Source of the DNA: an uncultured Fluviicola sp.
GTDB lineage: Bacteria > Bacteroidota > Bacteroidia > Flavobacteriales > Crocinitomicaceae
Direction of reading: 5' to 3'
Assembly (NCBI RefSeq): GCF_946478805.1
Contig: NZ_CAMLDC010000016.1
Location: 1 to 64,000, forward strand
Length of the DNA stretch: 64,000 bases
Shown piece after piece: positions 18,636-28,982 of this stretch. The notes beneath the pieces are model-generated. The model searched no databases. It was not told where the DNA came from and saw nothing but the letters and a program-made list of their open reading frames with translations. Position 1 is the stretch's first letter, and each line of letters begins with the position of its first letter. A program made the position numbers and the translations under genes.

Positions 18636-18682
18636 GATTTTATTTTTTTACTTTATTGTTATATAATTACTTCGTTGCCTGA

Positions 18683-19963
18683 TTACATTACTGCCGGAAC
18701 AGAATCTTTTGCTGACACTGCAGTGGAATCAGCCGGAGCTGCTGCCTTCGGTTTTCCTACTGCATATGTGTTTCTGAATGTCTTACAGGCATCAGCAGCC
18801 TTCGGATCGAACTTGGAAACTTTCGTATACCATTTCTTGTAAGCAGGTTTATCCAATACCACCACTATCAATTTCATTTTGTAGTGCGATGAACCACAAA
18901 TCTTGTTACACATCAAGATGTAATTGAACTTAGGATTGTGCATCTTATCGCGCATTTCCGAAGTAGTAATTGTTGGTTGGAATTTAAAACGTGTTGTCTG
19001 ACCGGGAACCGTATTCATCTGAGCACGGAAGTGAGGCATGAATGCCGAGTGAATCACGTCTTTCGAACGGAAGTTGAATTCGTAATCCTGTCCTTTACAT
19101 AAGTACAATGTATCGTTCGCATTGAATACCAAATCATCCATTGCGCGGGCATCCAACGCACTGCTATGACGTGCTTTCAATTGGTACAACATACGGATCA
19201 TACGCTCTTTTCTAGCCAAATCTTTCACCATCAAATCATGATCTTCCGGAACGAAAATCAATTTAGGGTCATTCAATTTAGATTCTAAAGCATGAATACC
19301 TGTTGAACTGTTTTCCATACTATCAATCGCATCCTGAATTGTTTTAGTAGTCAACAAAGCCAACGGATTGTTTTCATTTGTCAATTTGTAATCAAAGTAA
19401 CCCAATGTATTGTCGTCACCTGCCATACGAACTGTCCAGTCAAATTGTTTGGAGAACAACTCCAATCGAATTGCTTCGTCGGGAGATTTATCAGTTTGCT
19501 CGTTCCACGATTTCAACCCCAGGATGATAATTACCGCAAGAACAATTGCAGGAACAACCGTCCAAACCAATTCCAGGCGATTATCGTGTGGGAACCAATA
19601 TGCTTTTACTCCCGGTTTGCGAACGTATTTGAATGCAAATCCAAAAAGCAATCCATTTGTCAGGAAGAATACTGCAGTGATGATCCACAAGTTCAAATCC
19701 ATCAACCCATCCGTCGATCTTCCGTGAACTGAAGCCGCTTCTCCACGACCTGTAAACCCATACTCGCTGAACAAGTAGATTACAGATGCGAAAAACGCCA
19801 ACATAAACACCAATAATAAGGCTGCATTCAAACGGTTATCGCGATTCGGAACATCTTCCTCACGACGGTTTCTTAATTTAGAAGAAAGCTCATACATACG
19901 CATCAACTGTGCGATGGCAATAACTCCTAAAATGATAACTATTAATACAATTAGCTTTGTCAT
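18683..19963 (-). CDS. ctaC: Cytochrome c oxidase subunit II
   Basis: 426 residues. Three hydrophobic N-terminal segments precede the periplasmic cupredoxin domain. The CuA site is seen as C-N-K-I-C-G-S-S-H-Y-K-M near the C-terminus, with the further His in V-I-H-S-A-F-M-P-H-F. A charged insertion between the membrane part and the CuA domain makes it longer than the roughly 250-300 residues of many homologues. An Ala/Pro-rich tail follows. It accepts electrons from cytochrome c or directly from the ActE/ActA haems and passes them to subunit I. Confidence 0.95.
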   Translation of the reverse strand: MTKLIVLIVIILGVIAIAQLMRMYELSSKLRNRREEDVPNRDNRLNAALLLVFMLAFFASVIYLFSEYGFTGRGEAASVHGRSTDGLMDLNLWIITAVFFLTNGLLFGFAFKYVRKPGVKAYWFPHDNRLELVWTVVPAIVLAVIIILGLKSWNEQTDKSPDEAIRLELFSKQFDWTVRMAGDDNTLGYFDYKLTNENNPLALLTTKTIQDAIDSMENSSTGIHALESKLNDPKLIFVPEDHDLMVKDLARKERMIRMLYQLKARHSSALDARAMDDLVFNANDTLYLCKGQDYEFNFRSKDVIHSAFMPHFRAQMNTVPGQTTRFKFQPTITTSEMRDKMHNPKFNYILMCNKICGSSHYKMKLIVVVLDKPAYKKWYTKVSKFDPKAADACKTFRNTYAVGKPKAAAPADSTAVSAKDSVPAVM

Positions 19964-19996
19964 GTTTTTTATTTTATCGTAACAACAAGTGCCTTA

Positions 19997-21199
19997 TTAA
20001 ATTTCGTGGTGAATACTTTCGTCCAGGAACGGGTGATTTACCGGCATCAATGGAGCTTTGGTTAGGTTCGTCAGGATGATTCGAATGAAGAATCCTAAGA
20101 ACAACAAAGCCATCCCGATTTCCATCGCACCGATGTATGCAGATTTACCCATTGAACCTCCCATTACCATCAAGTATGCATCTACCCAGTGACCTGCGAA
20201 AATGATTACTCCAACTGCAGTCAAAACACCAGCGTGTCTTTTTGCATCGCGAGACATCAATAACAACATTGGGAATGCGAAGTTGATGAAGAACATACCG
20301 AAGTACAGTAATTTGAAATCCTCAATACGTGTCAAGTGGTAAGTTACCTCTTCCGGAATATTTGCGTACCAGATCAACATGAATTGAGAGAACCACAAAT
20401 AAGACCATAAGAAAGAAGTTGCAAATGTCCATTTTCCTAAATCGTGGATGTGGTTTTCATTTACCTTACTTAAATATCCTTGTTTTTTCAAATACAAAGT
20501 CAACGTCACCAAAACAACCATTGTAGAACACCACATTCCTGCGAATACATACCATCCGAACAATGTCGAGAACCAGTGTGCATCAATTGACATGATCCAG
20601 TCCCATGCAGAAGTTGAAGAGAACACAGCAAAGAATACAAGGAATAAAGCACCTTTTTTGTAGTTCTTGAAGTGAATCGCAGTTCCTCCGATCTTATCCT
20701 CTTCCAATGAACGCATCTTGAAACCTCTCCAGAAAATGAAGTAAACCCCCATATAAGCCAGTGTTCTGATCCAAAAGAACCCTTGGTTCAAATAAGCTGA
20801 TTTCTTTACCAGGATCGGATCGTGCTCTACATGTGCACTATCCATCCACACATAAATACCACCACCTTTCATAAGAGAAATAGTCAACAGGGTAACCAGC
20901 ATCAAGGCAATACCATATGGTAAATAACCTGCTACTCCTTCAATGACACGCTTCACGGATGCATACCATCCTGTTTCTGTTGCGTACTGCAATGCAAGGA
21001 AGTATAACGCTCCCAAACCGATTGCGAAAAAGAAGAAGCTATCTACTAGTAAGTTCCCTAAGAAACGTGTTTGAAAATGCTCCCCATTATGATGAGAATC
21101 TGTAAACTCAACCCAAACACCCAAACAGATGCCGATAACTCCTAACAACATCAGGATTACCGTAAGGGATTTTGCTTTTGATGAAACTTTGAATTCCAT
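19997..21199 (-). CDS. actF: Alternative complex III membrane subunit ActF
   Basis: 400 residues with about ten membrane helices. It is related to the C-terminal part of the ActC/NrfD-like family, the second quinol-site-type integral subunit. The call rests on its hydrophobic profile and on its fixed place between ActE and the oxidase genes. It lies 28 bases after actE and 33 bases before ctaC. Confidence 0.9.
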   Translation of the reverse strand: MEFKVSSKAKSLTVILMLLGVIGICLGVWVEFTDSHHNGEHFQTRFLGNLLVDSFFFFAIGLGALYFLALQYATETGWYASVKRVIEGVAGYLPYGIALMLVTLLTISLMKGGGIYVWMDSAHVEHDPILVKKSAYLNQGFFWIRTLAYMGVYFIFWRGFKMRSLEEDKIGGTAIHFKNYKKGALFLVFFAVFSSTSAWDWIMSIDAHWFSTLFGWYVFAGMWCSTMVVLVTLTLYLKKQGYLSKVNENHIHDLGKWTFATSFLWSYLWFSQFMLIWYANIPEEVTYHLTRIEDFKLLYFGMFFINFAFPMLLLMSRDAKRHAGVLTAVGVIIFAGHWVDAYLMVMGGSMGKSAYIGAMEIGMALLFLGFFIRIILTNLTKAPLMPVNHPFLDESIHHEI

Positions 21200-21227
21200 T
21201 TTTGTTCGTTTTCTTTCTTAGTAAATA

Positions 21228-21971
21228 TTACATTCCAGTTGTATCCGCTTTCGCCATAGTTCCCCAAGCAGGAGCACCATTTGCATCAAACGTTCCATAC
21301 TTTGGATCTTGGAACTTTCTTACGTAGTGCACCAAAGTCCAGATTTCTTTCTTATTCAGCAATGAAGCGTGAGAACCCATCATGTTCTTACCGTAGTAAA
21401 TCGAGTAGAACATTTGTCCTTCCGCGATCGACAAACCACTTAAGACAGCCGCACCGGTATAAGCACCTGATTTCACCATCGGACCTTCTCCGTCACCTTT
21501 CTCACCATGACAGTGATTACAGTTGATTTGATACAATGCTTTTCCATCAGCGAATATCTTATCAGCAACTTCTTTGGAAGTCAACTTCAGAGGGTTCACA
21601 TCCGCAGCAGCCATTTTGTATTCGTAATCTGCATCTTCATTGGAAGACAAGTCATACTGGTATAAACCGTGCGACTCTGCAAACAACCTTCCTGGCATAC
21701 GGTGGTATGGAAGTAAGGTATGAACAGTTGCCGAATCAGTACCCCAATAAGGAATTGCGTAACGCGGCGGAACCATTGCGGAACGACGCATTTTCATTTC
21801 GTCATTGATCTGACCACGAACTTCACCATAATCAACATATGGTTCAATCGCAGGAGAACGATACATATCAGGCATGTATTCCAAACCTGCACTATCAGGA
21901 TCAGAAGTACACGCTGCAGCTAGCAACGCTACCAAAGAAAACTGTGCAAATGCCTTGAATTTTACTTTCAT
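21228..21971 (-). CDS. actE: Alternative complex III mono-haem cytochrome ActE
   Basis: 247 residues. A lipoprotein signal (L-L-A-A-A-C-T-S) anchors it to the membrane. The haem motif is C-N-H-C-H-G-E-K-G-D-G-E-G-P, with the distal Met probably in M-M-G-S-H-A. It is a periplasmic c-type cytochrome that carries electrons out of the complex towards the oxidase. The Y-M-P-D-M-Y-R-S-P-A-I-E-P-Y segment after the lipobox is typical of ActE. Confidence 0.93.
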   Translation of the reverse strand: MKVKFKAFAQFSLVALLAAACTSDPDSAGLEYMPDMYRSPAIEPYVDYGEVRGQINDEMKMRRSAMVPPRYAIPYWGTDSATVHTLLPYHRMPGRLFAESHGLYQYDLSSNEDADYEYKMAAADVNPLKLTSKEVADKIFADGKALYQINCNHCHGEKGDGEGPMVKSGAYTGAAVLSGLSIAEGQMFYSIYYGKNMMGSHASLLNKKEIWTLVHYVRKFQDPKYGTFDANGAPAWGTMAKADTTGM

Positions 21972-22017
21972 CTGTATTGGTCTTTAAAACGCTGTAAGAC
22001 TTACTCTCTACAGTTAA

Positions 22018-22554
22018 TTAATGAATATCTTTTTGATCTACTTCTATCACTCCTGTCTCATTCAACATTGCCATCAATTCCCCTTCGGAAAATTGACCGT
22101 TGTCTGACAAACGCAATTCCATTACGAACTTATCATCTGTTGTGCGAGGATCCGGATTCGTTGCAGGCATTCCCGGTAACGTCTTATTCAATAACAAATA
22201 AGTGATCGCCATTCCGTGAGCAGCACACAATACCGTGAACTCAAACGTAATCGGAATAAACGATAAAACGTTATCTAAATAGCTCATGCTTGGTTTACCA
22301 CCAATGTTCATCGGCCAGTCATGAATCATGAAATAATTCATTCCCAAAGTTGCCAACGCAGTTCCTGTCAAACCGTACAAGAACGCCATAATACCTAAGC
22401 GCGTTTGTTTCACCCCAATGATCGGATCGATACCGTGAATCGGGAACGGAGAAAACACGTCAGCTACTTTAACTCCTTTAGCGACTAACTTCTTTGCGCC
22501 ATCTTTTAGCACATCGTCGTCGTCATACATTGCATAAATTACTTTCTCTGCCAT
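22018..22554 (-). CDS. actD: Alternative complex III subunit ActD (DUF3341)
   Basis: 178 residues with two membrane helices in the middle. The N-terminal A-M-Y-D-D-D-D-V-L-K-D-G-A and the later F-P-I-H-G-I-D are typical of DUF3341. It is a structural membrane subunit without cofactors. Its start is 9 bases after the actC stop. Confidence 0.93.
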   Translation of the reverse strand: MAEKVIYAMYDDDDVLKDGAKKLVAKGVKVADVFSPFPIHGIDPIIGVKQTRLGIMAFLYGLTGTALATLGMNYFMIHDWPMNIGGKPSMSYLDNVLSFIPITFEFTVLCAAHGMAITYLLLNKTLPGMPATNPDPRTTDDKFVMELRLSDNGQFSEGELMAMLNETGVIEVDQKDIH

Positions 22555-22563
22555 GTCTCTCTA

Positions 22564-24003
22564 TTAATGATTATGAGTATTGTCATGGTCATCATGTCCG
22601 TGACCGTTTTTAGCAAAATAAGGGTGAACCGGAGCGGTATCGTTCTTATAAGATTCACCTGATGATTTCAAGATTGTTTTCAATTCGTTCAAAGCCAATA
22701 CCGGGAAGAAACGAGCAAACAACAAGAAGAACACGAAGAACAAACCAATCGTTCCGACATATACACCTAAGTCAATATGACTTGGGTAGTGCATAGACCA
22801 AGAAGATGGCAAGTAATCACGGTGAATGGATGTTACGATAATTACATAACGCTCGAACCACATACCGATGTTTACAACAATTGAAATGATGAATGTAAAC
22901 AACAAACTTCTACGTAAAGGACGGAACCACATCAACTGTGGAGATACTACGTTACAAGTCATCATTGACCAGTATGCCCACCAGTATGGTCCGGTTGCTC
23001 TGTTGAAGAAAGCGTATGCCTCATACTCGACCCCTGAATACCAGGAAATGAATAACTCGGTAATATAAGCCGTACCAACTATCGAACCTGTTACCATGAT
23101 TACGATGTTCATATACTCAACGTGACGTGTGTGAATGTAAGCTTCCAACTTCATCGCCTTACGCATCACAAGTAGAAGTGTCTGTACCATGGCAAAACCA
23201 GAGAATACAGCTCCTGCTACGAAGTAAGGAGGGAAGATTGTTGTATGCCATCCCGGAATAACCGATGTGGCGAAGTCAAAGGATACAATCGAGTGAACCG
23301 AGAATACCAATGGAGTGGCAACACCTGCTAGTACCAATGATACCAATTCGAAACGATTCCAGTGCTTAGCGCGACCTGACCATCCGAAAGAAAGAATGGA
23401 ATACATCTTCTTAGGAATTGGTTTTTTCACTCTATCACGGATTGTTGCGAAGTCCGGAATCAAACCGATATACCAGAATACCAATGATACGGATAGATAC
23501 GTTGAAATCGCGAATACGTCCCATAACAACGGTGAGTTGAAGTTTACCCACAATGAACCGAAGTGGTTTGGTAATGGAAGCGTCCAGTAACCTACCCATA
23601 AACGACCCATGTGAATTAACGGGAACAAACCAGCCATGAATACCGCGAAAATTGTCATCGCCTCAGCAGAACGGTTAATCGCCATTCTCCATTTTTGGCG
23701 GAACAATAACAATACGGCTGAGATCAGGGTTCCGGCGTGACCGATACCTACCCACCAAACGAAGTTGGTAATATCCCAAGCCCATCCGACAGTTTTGTTT
23801 AATCCCCAAACTCCGATACCTGTTCCTAACAAGTAAAAGATACATCCTACTCCGTATAATCCGATTACCAAAGCGATACCGAATAAAATGTACCACATGC
23901 GTGGTGCTTTATCCTCAATCGGCTTACATACATCTTCAGTAATTTGATGATACGTCTTGTGACCTAATATGAGGGGTTCACGAATTGCAGCTTCCTTATG
24001 CAT
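22564..24003 (-). CDS. actC: Alternative complex III NrfD-like quinol-oxidising subunit ActC
   Basis: 479 residues with about ten membrane helices; it belongs to the NrfD/PsrC family. In known alternative complex III structures this subunit holds the quinol-binding site next to the ActB iron-sulfur clusters. The N-terminus has E-P-L-I-L-G-H-K-T-Y, and helices include W-W-V-G-I-G-H-A-G-T-L-I-S-A. The C-terminus is His-rich (KNGHGHDDHDNTHNH). Confidence 0.94.
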   Translation of the reverse strand: MHKEAAIREPLILGHKTYHQITEDVCKPIEDKAPRMWYILFGIALVIGLYGVGCIFYLLGTGIGVWGLNKTVGWAWDITNFVWWVGIGHAGTLISAVLLLFRQKWRMAINRSAEAMTIFAVFMAGLFPLIHMGRLWVGYWTLPLPNHFGSLWVNFNSPLLWDVFAISTYLSVSLVFWYIGLIPDFATIRDRVKKPIPKKMYSILSFGWSGRAKHWNRFELVSLVLAGVATPLVFSVHSIVSFDFATSVIPGWHTTIFPPYFVAGAVFSGFAMVQTLLLVMRKAMKLEAYIHTRHVEYMNIVIMVTGSIVGTAYITELFISWYSGVEYEAYAFFNRATGPYWWAYWSMMTCNVVSPQLMWFRPLRRSLLFTFIISIVVNIGMWFERYVIIVTSIHRDYLPSSWSMHYPSHIDLGVYVGTIGLFFVFFLLFARFFPVLALNELKTILKSSGESYKNDTAPVHPYFAKNGHGHDDHDNTHNH

Positions 24004-24023
24004 TAGACTTTAATTTTAAGCAA

Positions 24024-27000
24024 TTAATGATTTGACTTACTTTCATGTTTTTCAGCATGCGCTCCATGACCTGCATGATGCTCCGCAGCTGCCAATTTAT
24101 CCAGATCAGCGTTTTCGTTGTTACGAATTTTCACCTGATACCAAATATTTGGTTTAACACCTACTTCTTCCAAAGCCTGGTAAGAACGTTTATCAGCAGA
24201 TACTTTACGGATCTTGGAGTTCACGTCATTCCAGTCACCGAATGTAATTGCATCGGCAGGACAAGCATCAGAACAAGCAGTTTGAACTTCTCCATCCTGA
24301 ACGGTTCTGTTTTGAACTTTCGCATCCAATTTAGCTGATTGGATCTTTTGAACACAGAACGAACATTTTTCCATCACACCACGAGTACGAACTGTAACGT
24401 CCGGATTCAATACCATACGTCCTATATCGTCCTGAGCAGGGTTGATTTCTGTAAATTTCTTGTAAGATGGGTAGTTAAACCAGTTGAAACGACGAACCTT
24501 GTAAGGACAGTTGTTAGCACAGTAACGTGTACCGATACAACGGTTATAAGTCATTTGATTCAATCCTTCATTGGAGTGTGTCGTAGCTGCAACCGGACAA
24601 ACCGTTTCACACGGAGCGTGGTTACATTGTTGACACAACATCGGCATGTGAACTACCGCAGGATTTGCAGTTGGGATTTCAGATTCAACATAATCCAAAT
24701 GCCCTAAAACAGGATCCTTACGTGTTCCTACCGCCGCCTCTTCGCTTGAAGCAAAGTAACGGTCAATTCGCATCCAGTGCATTTCACGACCTCTGCGAAC
24801 TTCGTCTTTACCAACTACCGGAATGTTGTTTTCCGACTGACAAGCAACGATACAAACTCCACAACCAAAACATTGGTTCAAGTCGATAGTCATTCCCCAA
24901 CGGTGACCAACATGTTCTACAGGATGTGCATCCCATAAGTCAAACTCTGAAATCGGAACTTCACCTTCATGTGTATGTAACACGTGTTTGTGATTGTAAG
25001 TTCCAGGCTCTTCGTTTTGGTAAATATCTAAAGTAGTTTCCTTCACAATTGAGTTACGGGACATCACCGTGTGGTGAATCTGCGTAGCCGCGATCGGGTA
25101 TTTTCCTTTTGCAATTTCTGACGTTAAAGTACCTGCAACGTTGTTTTGGTAAGTTCCATTTTCCCATGTAAGGAAACGGAATGCATTTTTACCAACCGAT
25201 ACGCGGTTACCTTTCTCATCTATTTCGAAACCTCCATACTCTTTCGTAACGAAAGCAGCATTTCCGATTTCTTCGTTTCCTTCTCCACGTCCGTAACCAA
25301 GAGCGATACCGATAGTACCTGCAGCTTGTCCTGGTGATGGATAAACAGGAAGCGTGATTGATTCATTTCCAACTTTTACAGTTGCCATGTTCAATCCGTT
25401 CTCCTGGTCGAAAGTAGTTGCATAACCATCTTTTCTCATGGTCTCAGGAGACATGGTGATGTAGTTGTCCCAAGTCACTTTTGAAATCGGATCCGGCATC
25501 TCTTGTAACCATGGGTTACCGGCCATATCACCATTTCCAATACCTGCTTTTTGGTACAACACAACCTCTACTGAACCAGCCTTTGGCAATTTGCCGGCAA
25601 CTTTGCCCATGGAAGCGTCATTGAATACTACAGGAGCAGCCGGCATCACATAGTCGTCATTGCAACTGTTGTGAATAGCCATTTCCCAGTAGGTATTGAA
25701 ATCTGTATATTTTGTTTGCATCGGGAAACCGTACATTTCCCAATTCTTTTGAATGTACTCGTATGCTACACGTGAATCTTTTCCTCCACGGTTTTTCAAT
25801 TCTGCCCAAACCAACAAAGACTCCATCGCAGAAGCTGTATCGAATAAAGGACGAATTGTAGGTTGAGCGATTGCATAGTGACCAGCTTTCGGATTGAAAT
25901 CCATCCAGGACTCCAATGCGTGGTGATCAGGTGCGATATAAGTACATTTCGTAGCTGTTTCATCTCCGTAAGCGGACAATGAAACGCTTAATTTCACTTT
26001 TTCAAGAGCCGCTGCAAACTCTTTACCGTTTGGTAAGTTGTAAACAGGATTTGCTCCCAGGAAGAATACTGCATCCGGCCCTTTTCCAGCGATTACGTCA
26101 GAAACCAGTTTCTGCATTTTCGCATCTTCGGATTGGAACATTTGCAATTGCTTGTCGAAACGAATCGTTTTTCCATAAGCTCCCAATACGCTATTCAATT
26201 TATTCGTAAGAATTTGAATTGCTTTATTATTGGAACCTGAAACAACCAATGACATTCCTTTGGAAGCTTTCAATGATTTAACTGCAGCATCTGCAACAGC
26301 CATTGCTTCTTTCGGTAATGTGGAAGAAATCCCGGAATTAACTCCGAATTTCCCAAGTATGTAAGACAATACGTTTGCTTGCTCACTTGGCTTGATCATT
26401 CCACGGTAATCCGCGTTTGAACCCGTGATCGACATAACAGACTCAAACTGGAAATGTTTGTTCATCCACTCTCCATCAGGATTACGGCGTTTACCATAAT
26501 CAGCAGAGAATGCATTACCAAGCAACCAGGTACTTAAGAAATCTGCACCGATACTTACAATTGTTTTAGCTTGTGAGAAGTCATAATCAGGAATAGAACG
26601 CATTCCGAAAGACTCCATATTTGCTTCACGCATTCCTGCGTAAGAAATTGCATCGTATTGAATAAAGTTGAAGTTCGGGTGAACAGTTGGCATTCCAGCC
26701 GCATCCTTCGTCTCACCATAGATACTTGTAGATAAATCTACAATTGCACCTTGCATGGAAGGAGAGATTACCGAATTTGCAACGAAAGCAACTTTACCGT
26801 TTGATTTCTTGATACCGGATAAAGAAGTTTTCACTGCCTTGTCCAACGCATCCCAAGAAATATCTTTTCCTTTCGATTGTGCTGTTTTCAAACGCGCACT
26901 ATCATAAAGAGAAAGAACAGAGGACACGATTTGAGGAGTTAAAGCTCCTTGTGTAAATCCGAAATCTTTATTTCCTTTAATAAAAATAGGTCGACCCTCA

Positions 27001-27335
27001 CGCGTTTTAACCACGATACTTGCATATGCATTTCCATCATAGTAAGTGGAAGCATACCAAGTTGCAACACCGGGTGTTACGTTTTCCGGTTTAACAACAT
27101 AAGGAATAGCTTTAGTAACCGGAGCTTCACAAGCTGCAACTGTAGCAGCTGCAACACTGAATCCTAAGAATTTCAAGAAGTCACGACGTGCCGTAGATGT
27201 TTCAGCAAGTTGATCATCACCTAAGAATTCGTCAACAGAAACAGACGGAGAAAACTCACGATCTCTTGACTCAACAAATGCAGGTGTTTCATGCAATTCA
27301 TCAAGACCTTTCCAATATTTTTTTGACATAGCCAT
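24024..27335 (-). CDS. actB: Alternative complex III iron-sulfur subunit ActB
   Basis: 1103 residues. An extended twin-arginine region has R-R-D-F-L-K-F-L-G-F at about residues 50-60 and an A-A-C after it. The large middle part is the molybdopterin-oxidoreductase-like fold, which in characterised complexes carries no molybdenum. The C-terminal ferredoxin part (about 820-1025) has four Cys groups: C-F-G-C-G-V-C-I-V-A-C, C-Q-Q-C-N-H-A-P-C-E-T-V-C-P, C-I-G-T-R-Y-C-A-N-N-C-P and C-S-F-C...C-S-D-A-C-P. In studied homologues these hold three [4Fe-4S] clusters and one [3Fe-4S]. The tail is His-rich. It passes electrons from quinol to the ActA haems. Confidence 0.95.
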   Translation of the reverse strand: MAMSKKYWKGLDELHETPAFVESRDREFSPSVSVDEFLGDDQLAETSTARRDFLKFLGFSVAAATVAACEAPVTKAIPYVVKPENVTPGVATWYASTYYDGNAYASIVVKTREGRPIFIKGNKDFGFTQGALTPQIVSSVLSLYDSARLKTAQSKGKDISWDALDKAVKTSLSGIKKSNGKVAFVANSVISPSMQGAIVDLSTSIYGETKDAAGMPTVHPNFNFIQYDAISYAGMREANMESFGMRSIPDYDFSQAKTIVSIGADFLSTWLLGNAFSADYGKRRNPDGEWMNKHFQFESVMSITGSNADYRGMIKPSEQANVLSYILGKFGVNSGISSTLPKEAMAVADAAVKSLKASKGMSLVVSGSNNKAIQILTNKLNSVLGAYGKTIRFDKQLQMFQSEDAKMQKLVSDVIAGKGPDAVFFLGANPVYNLPNGKEFAAALEKVKLSVSLSAYGDETATKCTYIAPDHHALESWMDFNPKAGHYAIAQPTIRPLFDTASAMESLLVWAELKNRGGKDSRVAYEYIQKNWEMYGFPMQTKYTDFNTYWEMAIHNSCNDDYVMPAAPVVFNDASMGKVAGKLPKAGSVEVVLYQKAGIGNGDMAGNPWLQEMPDPISKVTWDNYITMSPETMRKDGYATTFDQENGLNMATVKVGNESITLPVYPSPGQAAGTIGIALGYGRGEGNEEIGNAAFVTKEYGGFEIDEKGNRVSVGKNAFRFLTWENGTYQNNVAGTLTSEIAKGKYPIAATQIHHTVMSRNSIVKETTLDIYQNEEPGTYNHKHVLHTHEGEVPISEFDLWDAHPVEHVGHRWGMTIDLNQCFGCGVCIVACQSENNIPVVGKDEVRRGREMHWMRIDRYFASSEEAAVGTRKDPVLGHLDYVESEIPTANPAVVHMPMLCQQCNHAPCETVCPVAATTHSNEGLNQMTYNRCIGTRYCANNCPYKVRRFNWFNYPSYKKFTEINPAQDDIGRMVLNPDVTVRTRGVMEKCSFCVQKIQSAKLDAKVQNRTVQDGEVQTACSDACPADAITFGDWNDVNSKIRKVSADKRSYQALEEVGVKPNIWYQVKIRNNENADLDKLAAAEHHAGHGAHAEKHESKSNH

Positions 27336-27362
27336 AATCTTTGTTCTACTGTTCGAGATTGA

Positions 27363-28706
27363 TTAATAGTGACATTTAGCACATTCCCAACCACCTAATT
27401 CTTTAACCGTTATTTTTTTGTCCGCTAGGAATTTGTTGTATAATTTTCTGTCTTTTAGCAAACGGTTATGTATTTCATTGTAATAGTTGCTTCCTTTTGA
27501 ATCCAACGATCCTGAAGAGATTTCTTTTTCAGCGTGACATTCGATACACCATCCCATTGTCAGGGTAGCTTTTGTCAAAGGAATATTTCCTTCCACCTTG
27601 TTCAACTCAGTAACCGGTTGAACTTTCGCTGTTTCGTTCATCTTCGTCATATCTCCATGACATTGCTTACAATCAACCTGACCTGCAACAACGTGTTGTT
27701 GGTGATTGAAGTAAACGTGATCAGGAAGCACATGTACTTTATTCCAGATAATCTCTTTTGTCTTCCCGCTGTATTTATCAGTAGCTGGATCCCAACCGGC
27801 AGCAGCATAAATTTTCGAAATCTTCTCTGCTTGTTCAGGAGTGGAACCTTCGATTTGTTTGTGGCAATTCATACAAACGTTCACTGTCGGAATACCTGCA
27901 GTTTTTCCATCAATTGCCGAATTGTGACAATACTTACAATCAATCCCGTTTTTACCGGCATGGATATCATGCGGGAATTCGATCGGCTGAGACGGTTGAT
28001 AATCTTCCAGGACACCAATCGAGTAAAGCGAAAGGAATAAGGAAACGATCAATGAAAGTGTGATCACCAATCCTCCAAGACCAACATAACGCTTGTATTT
28101 CCAAGCCCATGCTTTAAACTCTTGTCCGAACGACAAATCTTCATTGATTGACTGACCATCATTTTCTTTCGTTGCATTCTTCAACTGACGGCGAACTCCA
28201 CCTACAGCCATGATGATTACTACGAAAACAACTCCCATCAGGATCCAAACCCATGACAAGCCGTCTTCTTCTACCTCACCGGTCGCTGAAGCAGAACCAT
28301 CGGCTGCCGCCCCGCCAGCCGCAGCTGTTGCCGGATCAGGCTGAGCATCAATCCAATCAAAAATCGCATCGATTTCTTTTTGCTTACCTGCCAAATCAGG
28401 GAACGTATTCATCGCAGTCGATTTCGTATTCGAAACTTGTTTCGCATACGGATCTGCTGCTGCTGCTGCATTCCAGTTCGCTACCCATTGATAGATTGAA
28501 CCTTCTTTTGCTCCACCGGCTGTCCACTTATCACGGACGTGAAACAATTTCGGACCAGTACCATCTTTGTGAGGAGCGTGACATGTAGCACACTTCGCTT
28601 TGAACAAGGCCCCACCATCTGGAGCTTGAGCTAAACCATCAAATGCACCAACAACAAATACAGTTGAAAGCGCTCCGATACACCATTGTTTTATACTTCT
28701 AAACAT
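27363..28706 (-). CDS. actA: Alternative complex III multihaem cytochrome ActA, fused to a cytochrome c domain
   Basis: 447 residues. A signal peptide is followed by a mono-haem cytochrome c domain (C-A-T-C-H at about 39-43), an Ala/Gly-rich linker and two membrane helices. Then comes a multihaem domain with C-K-Y-C-H, C-M-N-C-H, C-K-Q-C-H, C-I-E-C-H and C-A-K-C-H at the extreme C-terminus. That is six CxxCH motifs in total: the usual five of ActA plus the N-terminal one. It is the first gene of the operon. A perfect TAnnTTTG box lies about 70 bases upstream. Confidence 0.94.
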   Translation of the reverse strand: MFRSIKQWCIGALSTVFVVGAFDGLAQAPDGGALFKAKCATCHAPHKDGTGPKLFHVRDKWTAGGAKEGSIYQWVANWNAAAAADPYAKQVSNTKSTAMNTFPDLAGKQKEIDAIFDWIDAQPDPATAAAGGAAADGSASATGEVEEDGLSWVWILMGVVFVVIIMAVGGVRRQLKNATKENDGQSINEDLSFGQEFKAWAWKYKRYVGLGGLVITLSLIVSLFLSLYSIGVLEDYQPSQPIEFPHDIHAGKNGIDCKYCHNSAIDGKTAGIPTVNVCMNCHKQIEGSTPEQAEKISKIYAAAGWDPATDKYSGKTKEIIWNKVHVLPDHVYFNHQQHVVAGQVDCKQCHGDMTKMNETAKVQPVTELNKVEGNIPLTKATLTMGWCIECHAEKEISSGSLDSKGSNYYNEIHNRLLKDRKLYNKFLADKKITVKELGGWECAKCHY

Positions 28707-28775
28707 CTGATTATTAGATATTTTTGTTTCTACAATACGTTGTCAACACCATGTTAACACAGCAATTAACGTTGG

Positions 28776-28783
28776 CAAATTTA
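28776..28783 (-). promoter_or_regulatory. Candidate -7 box (TAAATTTG) for the act-cta operon
   Basis: Perfect TAnnTTTG match on the minus strand, 70 bases upstream of actA. The -33 element is not clear. Confidence 0.45.
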
Positions 28784-28982
28784 GAAGAATAAGGGGTTTC
28801 CGTGACAGTTTTATGACAATTTCTGCACGTGTTTTTTTAATTTAAAATGATTCTAAATAAGTTTGTTCTTTCACATTTCTTAACAATACCCTAATTTGCT
28901 AACACTTACATCTATTTCGGATGGTTATGAGCTTCCGTTTTGGCACAATTTTTTTCAGTGGATTCAGTAAAAAAGGATTGAA

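Noticed and set aside
24024..27335. ActB as a true molybdenum oxidoreductase
   Set aside because: Position in a complete act operon and the extended Tat/ferredoxin layout identify it as the alternative complex III subunit, which in characterised homologues lacks molybdenum.
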